A stretch of 37,046 nucleotides of DNA, from the NCBI GenBank assembly GCA_016872605.1, contig VGZI01000041.1:1-37046 (forward strand), read 5' to 3'. Both the position numbers and the translations under genes were made by a program. How positions within the stretch are numbered: the first letter of the stretch is position 1; the number at the start of each line of letters is the position of its first letter. The stretch comes from Planctomycetota bacterium. Its GTDB lineage: Bacteria; Planctomycetota; Planctomycetia; Gemmatales; Gemmataceae. Below, one piece after another: positions 30,078-37,034 of this stretch. The notes below the pieces were generated by a model. That model ran no database searches. It was not told the DNA's origin and saw nothing but the letters and a program-made list of their open reading frames with translations.

Positions 30078-32327
30078 TCATGCCGCTCGGTCCAGCGGCG
30101 CGGCGCCGCCATGAGCCAGAACAACGGCGGCGACGAGGTCGAGCTCTTCCTGACCGCGATGCGCCAGTTCTTCGACTTTCTGACGCTCGCGCTCCAGGCT
30201 GGCGAGCTCTTGGTCCGCGGCATCAAGCTTTGCTCTCAATGCGAGATCGCGCTCCTCGATCATTCGTTCCCGGTCGGCAAGCGCCGCCTCGGTGGCGCGA
30301 AGTTGCATGGTCAAGTCGTTCAAGGCAATGCGTTTCCCTTCAATGTCTGCCAGCTCGCTTTTGGCGGCCTCGCGTTCGGCCTTGGCGTCGCGCAGAATGC
30401 CTGCATTCAAAGACAGCCAACGGCGCCGCAACCGCTCGACGCGGCGCTTGGCCGACGGATCGTTGGCGCGGAAGAATACTTCCTGGCGATAACGTTCCAG
30501 GGCGAGCGTGTTGGCCGCGAGCGTTCGCTTCTCGACTTCCAGTTGCTGCGTCGCCTCGAACAGTGCCAGGCGCTGGTGGCGGATGCGCTGTAGTTCTTCG
30601 CCGACGACGGCTCGCTGGACGGCAATTTCGTCGAGCTCCTGCTGGCGACGTTGGTTCCAACGTAGGCGCAATTTGGTCAGCGCTTCCAGTTGAGCGTTCA
30701 GCAGCGATTCCTTTTCATGCAGGTTGGCCGTCTCGCGTTCGCAGTCCGCGACAAACGCTTGCTCACGCAGCTGAAGTTGGGCACGCCAGACGAGCAACTC
30801 TTCCTGCAGGGCGGCGACTTCCTGTTCGCGCCCGGCGATCGCGCTCTCTCGTTCCGTTGCCGACTGCTCCCGCGCCGCCAGCGCGTGTTCCTGAGTCGTT
30901 ACTTTCTGCGCAAGCGCGTCCAGGTCGGCGGCGGCGAGGCGGCGTTGACGCAGCCATTCATCATGGATCGTTGCCAAGCGTTCGTATTGGTCCACGAGCT
31001 GCAAGCGCTGATCCGCCAACTCGCTGGCCAAGGCGTCCAAGGCCTGCGTGGCCGGTTCGTCTCTGCCGTGCGGGGCGACCGGGGCGATTCCTTCCAAGGT
31101 CGCCTCCGCATCAGTTACTTGCCCCTCGTCGACCGGACTACTCGGCACAGTCAGCGTTCCTGTCCACGTTGCATTGCGCTCTTGCAGGAGTTGATCGAGC
31201 CGAGCGATTTCGATCCTTTGCTGTTCGATTTTTTCACGCTGGTGAATCGCGCGGGTATTCAGGCCATAGAGCTCCTTCTGCAGCGAATCGAGCTGCGAGT
31301 CCCAGCGTGCTTTTTCTTCGGCGAGGAGCTTCTGAGCTTTCTTGAGATTGAGCTGCACTTCGTCGTTGCGCTGCCGCATGCCGTGCAGGACGGCCATTTC
31401 ATGGGAACGGCGTTTGCGCCAGCGTTCTTGGTCCTCGGCCAGCGTGGTGCGTTCGTCGCCCAGTTGACGTGTTACGAGTTCGCGCTCGCCATTGAAGCGA
31501 AGCACATTCTCGGCGTGGGCCACTTCCTTGGCGCTCAGAACCTTCTCGCGCTCAGCAAAATCCGTTGCTTCGGATTGCAGTTTCTCGCGCAACGCGTTGT
31601 ACTTCACTTTCTCCGCCGCCCACTGTTCCTTCCAGCGCAGGCGCAGCCGCTGATAGACGCGGTTGATCTTTTGGCGTTCCTTCTCCAGTTTGTGCCGATC
31701 GACGCTCAGTTGTTGCTGGGCCTTCAAAATCTCCTCGTCGGCTTTGTCGAGACGTTCTTGATGAGCGAGCGATTCACTTCGCAGAGATTCGCGTTCGGCG
31801 GCGTTCTGCTCGGCCCAGAGCTCGACCTGGCGTTGCTTCTCGGCCAGATGAGCGGCCAACTGCTCTTCTTGCCGTTCAAGGTCGAGCCGCCGGCGCTCGA
31901 GCTTGGCTTCCTCCTCCTCCAGAGCGATTTGTTGAGCGGCGACCGAGGCGACTTGCACGCGCAACGCGTCGCGTGCCTCGTCGGTCGGCGTCTTGGCAGG
32001 ATGGAGTTCAAGGCGAAATTCAAATGGGCCGACCTTGATAACGTCGTTGTTTTGAAGCAGGACGTCGTCCGCTCGGTCGCCGTTGACGAGCGTTCCCTGG
32101 CCGCGGTGGAGATCGCGCAACAGGATGCCCGCTGGACCAACGACGAGCAGGCAGTGAAGAGGTTTGACGCCTTTGACATTCAAGCGGATATCGCAGTCGG
32201 CGCCGCTGCCGACGAACGTCGCCGGATTCCCCAGTGGTCGACGCGTGCCGGCGTGTCGGCCTGTTTGCACCACGAGATCGCCGGGGCTGGGCGGCATCAT
32301 CGCATTGTCCAGATTGACAGCATCCAT
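30078..32327 (-). CDS. FHA-domain protein with very long coiled coil
   Basis: A 749-residue protein. An N-terminal FHA domain (about residues 15-110) has FVGSGADCDIRLN, LHCLLVV, DLHRGQGTLVNGD and FEFRLELHPA. FHA domains bind phosphothreonine, although the usual Arg after the first Gly is replaced here by Ser. From about residue 120 nearly to the end the sequence is a charged heptad coiled coil (LERRRLDLERQEEQLAAHLAEKQRQVELW and similar stretches). No membrane segment is present. It could be a filament-like scaffold responding to kinase signalling. The ATG at 32327 follows a 177-bp gap with no gene that separates it from the upstream thioredoxin gene. Confidence 0.88.
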   Translation of the reverse strand: MDAVNLDNAMMPPSPGDLVVQTGRHAGTRRPLGNPATFVGSGADCDIRLNVKGVKPLHCLLVVGPAGILLRDLHRGQGTLVNGDRADDVLLQNNDVIKVGPFEFRLELHPAKTPTDEARDALRVQVASVAAQQIALEEEEAKLERRRLDLERQEEQLAAHLAEKQRQVELWAEQNAAERESLRSESLAHQERLDKADEEILKAQQQLSVDRHKLEKERQKINRVYQRLRLRWKEQWAAEKVKYNALREKLQSEATDFAEREKVLSAKEVAHAENVLRFNGERELVTRQLGDERTTLAEDQERWRKRRSHEMAVLHGMRQRNDEVQLNLKKAQKLLAEEKARWDSQLDSLQKELYGLNTRAIHQREKIEQQRIEIARLDQLLQERNATWTGTLTVPSSPVDEGQVTDAEATLEGIAPVAPHGRDEPATQALDALASELADQRLQLVDQYERLATIHDEWLRQRRLAAADLDALAQKVTTQEHALAAREQSATERESAIAGREQEVAALQEELLVWRAQLQLREQAFVADCERETANLHEKESLLNAQLEALTKLRLRWNQRRQQELDEIAVQRAVVGEELQRIRHQRLALFEATQQLEVEKRTLAANTLALERYRQEVFFRANDPSAKRRVERLRRRWLSLNAGILRDAKAEREAAKSELADIEGKRIALNDLTMQLRATEAALADRERMIEERDLALRAKLDAADQELASLERERQKVEELAHRGQEELDLVAAVVLAHGGAAPLDRAA

Positions 32328-32504
32328 GCAAACGCCCTCTCTCGCCGAAGCGCGGACGGTCCATCCTCTTTATCGACTCGACAAGGCGCTTTTGATGATT
32401 CGGGAAAGAGATTTGGAAAAACTGGCAAAGTCAACAGAATCGTTTCGTCCGGACAGGCAAACTGGGGTGTTTGGCCGGTATTCGCTTTGCACTGGGGACA
32501 GGGA

Positions 32505-32984
32505 TCAGCGCAACAGGCCATTCAGCGCGACGGCAATCTCATTCTCCGAGGGCGGTCGCCCCAGTTTCCGAAAATCGACGGCAATCGCGCCTCGATGGAA
32601 AATGATGACGGCCGGAATCCCCCGGATGCCGATCCCTTGTTCATTGGCGAGCCGTTCGCCTTCCTGGAAGCCCTCGCCGACGTCGAACTTGGCGACTTTG
32701 ATCTTTCCCGCATATTGCAACGCGATCCGGCGAACCACCGGTGCGTAGCTCTTGCACGGGCCTCACCACTCGGCCCAGAAGTCAACCAGCACGGGAATAT
32801 CGCTTTCCAGCACCTCCTTCTGCCAGGTGGCGACGGTGACATCGACGGTCGGTCCGAGGTTCTGCCGCGATTGGGAGATGGACTGCCAAAGCATGAAGGC
32901 CAACAATCCGACGCCAATCAGGATGCCGAAGATGAGGAGGTACGGAGGCGAGGCGCGTTCAGGGGCCGGCGGCGGGTTTGACAT
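32505..32984 (-). CDS. Membrane-anchored thioredoxin with in-frame TGA at the active-site Cys (candidate selenoprotein)
   Basis: If the TGA at 32763-32765 is decoded, this is a 159-residue protein. An N-terminal membrane helix (LLIFGILIGVGLLAFMLW) is followed by a complete thioredoxin domain: VLVDFWAEW, then TGA, then GPCKSYAPVVRRIAL, KIKVAKFDVG, and the cis-proline strand RGIPAVIIF. The TGA is codon 74 and sits where the first Cys of WCGPC belongs; no other stop interrupts the frame. A stem-loop with SECIS-like features lies at 32716-32756. The neighbouring thioredoxin has a normal WCAPC and aligns around the site (IPVVVDYGATWC against IPVLVDFWAEW-TGA). The alternative is a nonsense mutation or sequencing error. 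The ATG at 32984 is chosen; a longer start at 33041 overlaps a repeat. The thioredoxin domain probably faces outside the cytoplasm. Confidence 0.75.
32716..32756 (-). promoter_or_regulatory. SECIS-like stem-loop downstream of the TGA
   Basis: Counting bases after the TGA on the minus strand, TGCAA (7-11) pairs with TTGCA (43-47), CGC (18-20) with GCG (40-42), and CCGGT (22-26) with GCCGG (32-36). The apical loop is GGTTC at 27-31, with G in its first two positions. The loop distance and composition fit general bacterial SECIS rules. Folding was done by eye only. Confidence 0.5.
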
Positions 32985-33006
32985 GGGATGTCCTGGTTGC
33001 GGTTGT

Positions 33007-33068
33007 GTCAGAGTCTGAACCGTTAGCGAAGGCAACGGCAAATCTTCGCTAACGCTTCAGGCTCTGAC
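33007..33068. repeat. Palindromic repeat between the two thioredoxin genes
   Basis: 25-base arms at 33007-33031 and 33044-33068 match at 23 of 25 with a 12-base loop. The right arm, reverse complemented, matches 1671-1695 at the hemC end at 24 of 25 positions. Confidence 0.8.
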
Positions 33069-33075
33069 AATGAAC

Positions 33076-33414
33076 TCATGCTTCCTGCAAAACTTCGTCA
33101 ATCGCCTTGGTCAATTCGCCTTCGGACACCATGCCGGCGAAGGTGCGGCGTGGTTTGCCCGCCTTGTAGATATAGACGCGTGGCACGCCGCTGACGCCTT
33201 CCTTGACAGCGGTTTCCTGTGATTCACCGATGTCGAGCTTGCCGACTTTGGCCTTGCCGACGTAGGCATCCGCGACTTTGTCCATGAGCGGGTTGAGCAA
33301 TTTGCACGGAGCGCACCAGGTGGCGCCGTAATCGACGACAACAGGGATCGAGCTTTCGACAACTTCCTTCTGCCAATTGTCATCCGTGAATGTGAGAACA
33401 TTAGGGCTGGCCAT
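33076..33414 (-). CDS. trxA: Thioredoxin
   Basis: A 112-residue soluble thioredoxin with active site ATWCAPCKLLNPLMDKVA and the cis-Pro region VSGVPRVYIYKAG. It reduces protein disulfides in the cytosol. The ribosome-binding site AAGGAA precedes the ATG at 33414. It lies upstream of the candidate Sec-thioredoxin on the same strand, separated by a palindromic repeat, and is its closest paralogue in the window. Confidence 0.95.
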   Translation of the reverse strand: MASPNVLTFTDDNWQKEVVESSIPVVVDYGATWCAPCKLLNPLMDKVADAYVGKAKVGKLDIGESQETAVKEGVSGVPRVYIYKAGKPRRTFAGMVSEGELTKAIDEVLQEA

Positions 33415-33496
33415 TTCCGTTCCTTTCTTCTGTCGGGCCGAACTTTTTGCGGTTCATCCACTCCATTATAAGAGGCGCGTCAAATCGCAGCAATGT

Positions 33497-33586
33497 GCCG
33501 GCGCTCATGGCTTCGTTTAGCGCCCGCAGTGCGCCGCGTGCTTGTATGGCGCATTGCGGGCGCTAAACGAAGCCATGAGCGCCGGC
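33497..33586. repeat. 90-bp near-perfect inverted repeat beside tRNA-Glu
   Basis: 39-base arms at 33497-33535 and 33548-33586 match at 38 of 39 with a 12-base loop. It contains CGTTTAGCGCCCGC, shared with 29042-29103 and, less closely, with 6769-6867. It ends 47 bp before the tRNA. Confidence 0.9.
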
Positions 33587-33633
33587 TTGACGCGACTCGA
33601 TGATCCTTCTACCATGTGAAGGTGGTTTGCACT

Positions 33634-33706
33634 GGCCCCGTCGTCTAGAGGCCTAGGACACGGCCCTTTCAAGGCCGCGACACGGGTTCGAATCCCGTCG
33701 GGGTCA
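33634..33706 (+). tRNA. trnE: tRNA-Glu (anticodon TTC)
   Basis: A complete cloverleaf is visible. The acceptor stem GGCCCCG pairs with CGGGGTC (one G-T), followed by discriminator A. The anticodon stem CGGCC/GGCCG has loop CTTTCAA and anticodon TTC, and the T-arm contains GGTTCGAATCC. The CCA end is not encoded. The 3' half is overlapped on the other strand by the end of the recombinase gene, the usual arrangement when a tRNA is an integration site. Confidence 0.97.
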
Positions 33707-34961
33707 TTAGGTAGTTTTGCGTAGTTCCGCTCGTCGTCGTTACGGTTCGCATATCTCCCCAATTCGCATAACCTTCCGTCGATTTTTGCGAAACCGTGCA
33801 AACCTCCGCGGAATGTTGCTGCGCCGCAAAATGCGCCGTCAGTGCGCCGCTTTTTGCGCCGCCTTGCGCTGCCTGCCGGAAATGATCCTCGGTCGTCTGC
33901 GTGAAGTGGGCCGGGGCCGTCTTGGGGCTGTTGCCAAGCCACTCGGCAACGACGCGAATCGGGAACGCTTCGCACAACTCTGTTTCGCGCGATGCCCGCG
34001 AGTTTTGGAAGAGCCGGGGCCATGTCTTGACGCCGGCGCGTCGGCAGATTCGCGATAGGTGCGTGCGCAGGTTCGCATTTGTGTCCCTGTAGCGGGTGAT
34101 GACGTGCACCGCGCCCAGTTCTGCCCGGTCGAATGCCTCGGCCAGGATGACGCGGAGTTCGGGGAACAGGGGGACCCATCTTTCCCCGCCGTCATCGTGT
34201 TTCGTCTTTGGCGCGACAACGCGGACTCGATCGCGCTCCCAGTTCACGTCGGGCCATTGCAGCGTCAACGGCACCGAGGGCGTGCGTAGGCCGCCGTAGC
34301 GGGCCAGGGCAATCAAGAGCCGCCATTCATCGTCGGGGCAAGCGTCCAGAACGCGCTGGATCGTCGTAGGGTCAACGAAGAAGGCGCGGGCCGTGTTCTC
34401 TTCGGACAGCGTGCGCAAATAGGCGAACGGGTTCACGGTCGCAATGCCGTCGCGGATCGCTTGCGCCCAAAACTGCCGGGCAACCTTGATCGACTTGGAC
34501 ACGGTCGGGCCAGCGTATTTTGTCTTGAAACACACAAGCCAATGGTCCGCGTCCCCTTCGACAATGTTCCGCATGGGGGTTGTGCCCGGGAAGAATGCCA
34601 AGAGCCGGGCCGCCACGATGCCGTAGTTCGTGCGTGTCCCTTGCAAAACATCCGCGCGATGCTGCGCGTAGCTTGCGACATACTCGGCCACCGTCGCCGC
34701 GCCGGTGATGCGCGGATCGGTCAAGCCGAGGGCCGCCAGCTTCGCATGAAGTTCGCCGCCGATCTTGCGAAGCCACTTCGCCGTGTCGTTGTCGATGGGA
34801 TTGCCCGCGATTTTCGCCGCGTTCAGCGCTTCGACGTGGGTGCGGACCATCTCGGCGTCCTTCACCGGCATCTTGCCGAGGCGAATAACCTTGCCGTCGC
34901 CGTTGCCGTCGGTGAACAAGATGCGCTTGCGTCCGTTTGGGTCGCGGGAAGTACTTGCCAT
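33669..34961 (-). CDS. Tyrosine recombinase/integrase, possibly catalytically impaired
   Basis: A 430-residue phage-type integrase. It has an N-terminal SAM-like core-binding region (VAEYVASYAQHRADVLQGT), then a catalytic domain with Arg in ARYGGLRTPSVPLTLQW, Lys in VVAPKTKHDDG, and SRASRETELCEAF and VVAEWLGNSPKTAPAHF. The expected second-box His reads Gln (FQNSRAS), LGHS reads LGNS, and the expected nucleophile Tyr is Phe353 in AHFTQ, one base from TAC. The final residues LMTPTGFEPVSRP are encoded inside tRNA-Glu. It is preceded by an HTH gene with a 2-bp gap. Integration into the tRNA is inferred; the other att site was not found. Confidence 0.85.
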   Translation of the reverse strand: MASTSRDPNGRKRILFTDGNGDGKVIRLGKMPVKDAEMVRTHVEALNAAKIAGNPIDNDTAKWLRKIGGELHAKLAALGLTDPRITGAATVAEYVASYAQHRADVLQGTRTNYGIVAARLLAFFPGTTPMRNIVEGDADHWLVCFKTKYAGPTVSKSIKVARQFWAQAIRDGIATVNPFAYLRTLSEENTARAFFVDPTTIQRVLDACPDDEWRLLIALARYGGLRTPSVPLTLQWPDVNWERDRVRVVAPKTKHDDGGERWVPLFPELRVILAEAFDRAELGAVHVITRYRDTNANLRTHLSRICRRAGVKTWPRLFQNSRASRETELCEAFPIRVVAEWLGNSPKTAPAHFTQTTEDHFRQAAQGGAKSGALTAHFAAQQHSAEVCTVSQKSTEGYANWGDMRTVTTTSGTTQNYLMTPTGFEPVSRP

Positions 34962-34963
34962 GT

Positions 34964-35197
34964 CTACTTATCCATTCGCCTGGGCGCGATAATTTTCAAA
35001 TCGAGATAGTCCGCCAGGGTGTCCAGCGTTTTCATCGGCAAGCCACGGTTGCCGGACATGAACCGCGATAGCGTTGCCTCGGAAATGCCGGTCGCCTTGG
35101 CGATGCGATAGCGCGGCTGCCCGCACGTTTCGATCGCGTGCCGCAACTGGTCGCTCAGCTTGATGCGTTTCTTCGCCATGATGAAGATCATGACCAT
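34964..35197 (-). CDS. Small XRE-type HTH regulator
   Basis: A 77-residue protein. RYRIAKATGISEATLSRFMSGNRGLPMKTLDTLADYLDLKI is a Cro/C1-type helix-turn-helix. It is coupled to the recombinase (2 bp gap) and probably regulates it or serves as a control protein of the integrated element. ATG at 35197 has AAGG upstream; ATG at 35179 is also possible. The stretch 35198-35335 holds no gene. Confidence 0.85.
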   Translation of the reverse strand: MVMIFIMAKKRIKLSDQLRHAIETCGQPRYRIAKATGISEATLSRFMSGNRGLPMKTLDTLADYLDLKIIAPRRMDK

Positions 35198-35335
35198 TGC
35201 TTGCCTTTTAGTCAGGTATCGCTTGGCGCATTTTTGCCCGGCGAGAATCTGCGTGGGTGGGGGACGGGAGTGCTTTTTTTGCAGCGTTCATAGGGTTATT
35301 TTCGTTCCTGAGGTGGGCCCATTCCCGAAACGGGG

Positions 35336-35773
35336 TCATGCAGCTGCGGCGTAACTCGCTGCCGGTGATTGAGGTTGCGGCTTGGGCGTAGTGATCTCTG
35401 TGCCTGCCTTCAATTCGGCAGGCATGTCTGGCGATTGCCACTCCCATTCCAACCGACGATCGTTGGCCACACTTTCCGTGATTTTCTCGAACGTAGTCTT
35501 CCATCGGCCGCGCGGCGCCGGGCCGCGCAAGCCGTTGAGGCGACGTGCGAAGGTTCGCGTGTCGGGATCGACCAGGTGGGTGATCTGTACGCCTTGCATG
35601 CCGTTGTAGGCGCTGACGTGCGAGCCGCCGCGGCCATTGAGCCCGGCGACCGCGACGCGGATCGTCTCGTTGGCGCCGCGGACCTGGCCGGAGGACTTCG
35701 TGCCGGCGACGGTGATGGTCGCCATGGCGGCGATCGAACCCTTGATGAACTGTCGTCTCGAAAGATTCTTCAT
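35336..35773 (-). pseudogene. Truncated Gfo/Idh/MocA oxidoreductase with unrelated C-terminus
   Basis: The N-terminal 75 residues are a Tat signal (SRRQFIKGSIAAMATITVAGT) followed by TIRVAVAGLNGRGGSHVSAYNGMQGV and LVDPDTRTFARRL, the NAD-binding start of a planctomycete Gfo/Idh/MocA oxidoreductase. The rest of that roughly 430-residue family is absent. After LNGLRGPAPRG the frame continues with about 58 residues (RLEWEWQSPDMPAEL, then Pro/Ala-rich) that do not resemble it. The gene lies next to the integrase module, so a recombination event probably replaced its 3' part. A stable short protein is possible but unlikely to be an active enzyme. Confidence 0.7.
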
Positions 35774-35798
35774 GACGCGATCCCTTCGGGTGGACTCA

Positions 35799-35847
35799 GT
35801 AGGTCAGGCTTTCCAGCCTGACCGTCAGGCAGGAAAGCCTGACCTAC
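35799..35847. repeat. Near-perfect palindromic repeat upstream of the truncated oxidoreductase
   Basis: 24-base arms at 35799-35822 and 35824-35847 match at 23 of 24 around a single central base; each arm begins GTAGGTCAGGCTTTCC. A related single arm, GGTCAGGCAGG, recurs near 35864. The stretch 35774-36001 shows no convincing gene. Confidence 0.85.
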
Positions 35848-35947
35848 GCAGAGAGAGAATGTGGGTCAGGCAGGTAAGCTGGTTATACCCAGGAGATGAC
35901 CGGAATGCAACGAATTTCCGAGAGAGGAAACGACCATGAAACGCAAA

Positions 35948-35970
35948 GCCGCGGGTCTACGACCCGCGGC
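35948..35970. repeat. Short perfect hairpin
   Basis: GCCGCGGGTC and GACCCGCGGC flank a 3-base loop and are followed by TAAAC. This is of the same general type as the GGCTAAAC element at the window end. It lies at the 3' side of the secreted-protein gene (minus strand) and could also work as a terminator stem. Confidence 0.7.
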
Positions 35971-36001
35971 TAAACTTGTACTGTCGATGTGCCTCGGTCT
36001 C

Positions 36002-36802
36002 TCAGTTGGTCTTCCAGATCGAGTGGCTCTCGCGGGCCTTGCGCTGGATGAATCCGAGGTCGGAGCGGAACAGGTCGGGATTGGTCGCGAGCTTCAGACA
36101 GATCCGCTGATCTTCGGCACGATAGATGAAGGAGCACGGCGCGACAGCGTTGTTCGCTTCGAGGAGCTGCATCAGCTTGGCCGCCGGCAGGTCCTTCACT
36201 TGCTCGAGCCGCAAGACGAGGCAGAGTGCGCCGTTGGGGGCCACCGAAACCTCGACTTCGTAGTTCCAGTTCTGGTCGCTGATCTGCAGGAGGCAGTATG
36301 GCTCGCCGATTTCCGGGGTCATCATGATCGGCGTCAGCCCCTGCTGGCGGAGGAAGGCGGACAGGTTGGCGGGCGAGAGCTTGGCGTCGTTGGGTTGCGG
36401 GTTCACATTCGGCTGCGGGGCCGGGCCGGGCTGCGGCGCGGGGGCGGGCGTCGGCTGCGGGGCGTTGACGAGCGAGGCCTGCCATTCCCAGGTGTTGGGG
36501 CCGCTGCCGGCGACGCCCTTGAGCGTGTTGCCGAACAGCTCGCCGACGTAGATCGTCTTGCCGCCGTTGAAGCCGATGACGACCTTGTTGTTCTCGATCT
36601 TCCAGACGCCCTGGCTGGTCGCCTTGGCATCGATCATGGTCGCCTTGCCGCCGGCGTGGAACACGAAGACGAGTTTGCCAAAGCCGGGCAGGTTTTCGGA
36701 GCCGACCCACTGCGTGTTCGGCAAGTTGACCGTCTGGGCCGGGGCCTGATTGACGGCGAGCGTGACAAGAGCGATCAGAGCGAGCGTGGCGAGACGTTTC
36801 AT
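36002..36802 (-). CDS. Secreted two-domain protein (lipocalin-like plus chaperone-like), function unknown
   Basis: A 266-residue protein with a signal peptide (MKRLATLALIALVTLAVNQAPA). The first domain (TQWVGSENLPGFGKLVFVFHAGGKATMIDA to FGNTLKG) resembles small beta-barrel domains that start with a T-x-W motif. A Pro/Gln/Ala-rich linker follows. A second alpha/beta domain (LSAFLRQQGLTPIMM to CLKLATNPDLFRSD) has the look of YbjN or type III chaperone-like folds. Both assignments are tentative. The GGGAG ribosome-binding site supports the ATG at 36802. No operon partner is visible in the window. Confidence 0.75.
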   Translation of the reverse strand: MKRLATLALIALVTLAVNQAPAQTVNLPNTQWVGSENLPGFGKLVFVFHAGGKATMIDAKATSQGVWKIENNKVVIGFNGGKTIYVGELFGNTLKGVAGSGPNTWEWQASLVNAPQPTPAPAPQPGPAPQPNVNPQPNDAKLSPANLSAFLRQQGLTPIMMTPEIGEPYCLLQISDQNWNYEVEVSVAPNGALCLVLRLEQVKDLPAAKLMQLLEANNAVAPCSFIYRAEDQRICLKLATNPDLFRSDLGFIQRKARESHSIWKTN

Positions 36803-36989
36803 GGTGATTCTCCCAAAGTGGTTTTGCGAGCAGGACCGGCATTTCGAGCAACCGTTGCCCGATTGCGTTGTTCGTCAAACCTCTGTGTCAGCAAATACAG
36901 GGGTTCGGGAGAGTTGTGACGGAAAGGCGAAAAAAAAAACGCGAAATGGTCCGAGGTAGCCATCTTGCTAGGCCACCACGGACCACGGT

Positions 36990-37034
36990 GTTTAGCCGGC
37001 GAGCTTGCTCGCCGGGCAAGCCCGGCGGCTAAAC
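36990..37034. repeat. Nested-hairpin repeat at the window end
   Basis: GTTTAGCCG (36990-36998) pairs with CGGCTAAAC (37026-37034). Inside are two smaller hairpins, GCGAGC/GCTCGC and CGGGC/GCCCG, giving a cross-shaped fold. The rest of 36803-37046 shows no gene. Confidence 0.75.

Noticed and set aside
30690..32981. Very long plus-strand open frame (763 codons) opposite the FHA gene and thioredoxin
   Set aside because: It is antisense to the FHA/coiled-coil gene, has no recognisable domain, and arises from the biased codon use of the coiled coil.
33517..34179. 220-codon minus-strand frame through the tRNA with a DPDGIRTRVAALKG stretch
   Set aside because: That peptide is the translation of the tRNA-Glu 3' half, a common annotation artefact; the frame is out of phase with the recombinase.
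35936..36919. 327-codon plus-strand frame opposite the secreted protein
   Set aside because: Although a plausible ribosome-binding site and ATG occur, the frame immediately crosses a palindromic repeat and then runs antisense to a better-supported gene. The first few codons could be a remnant gene start.
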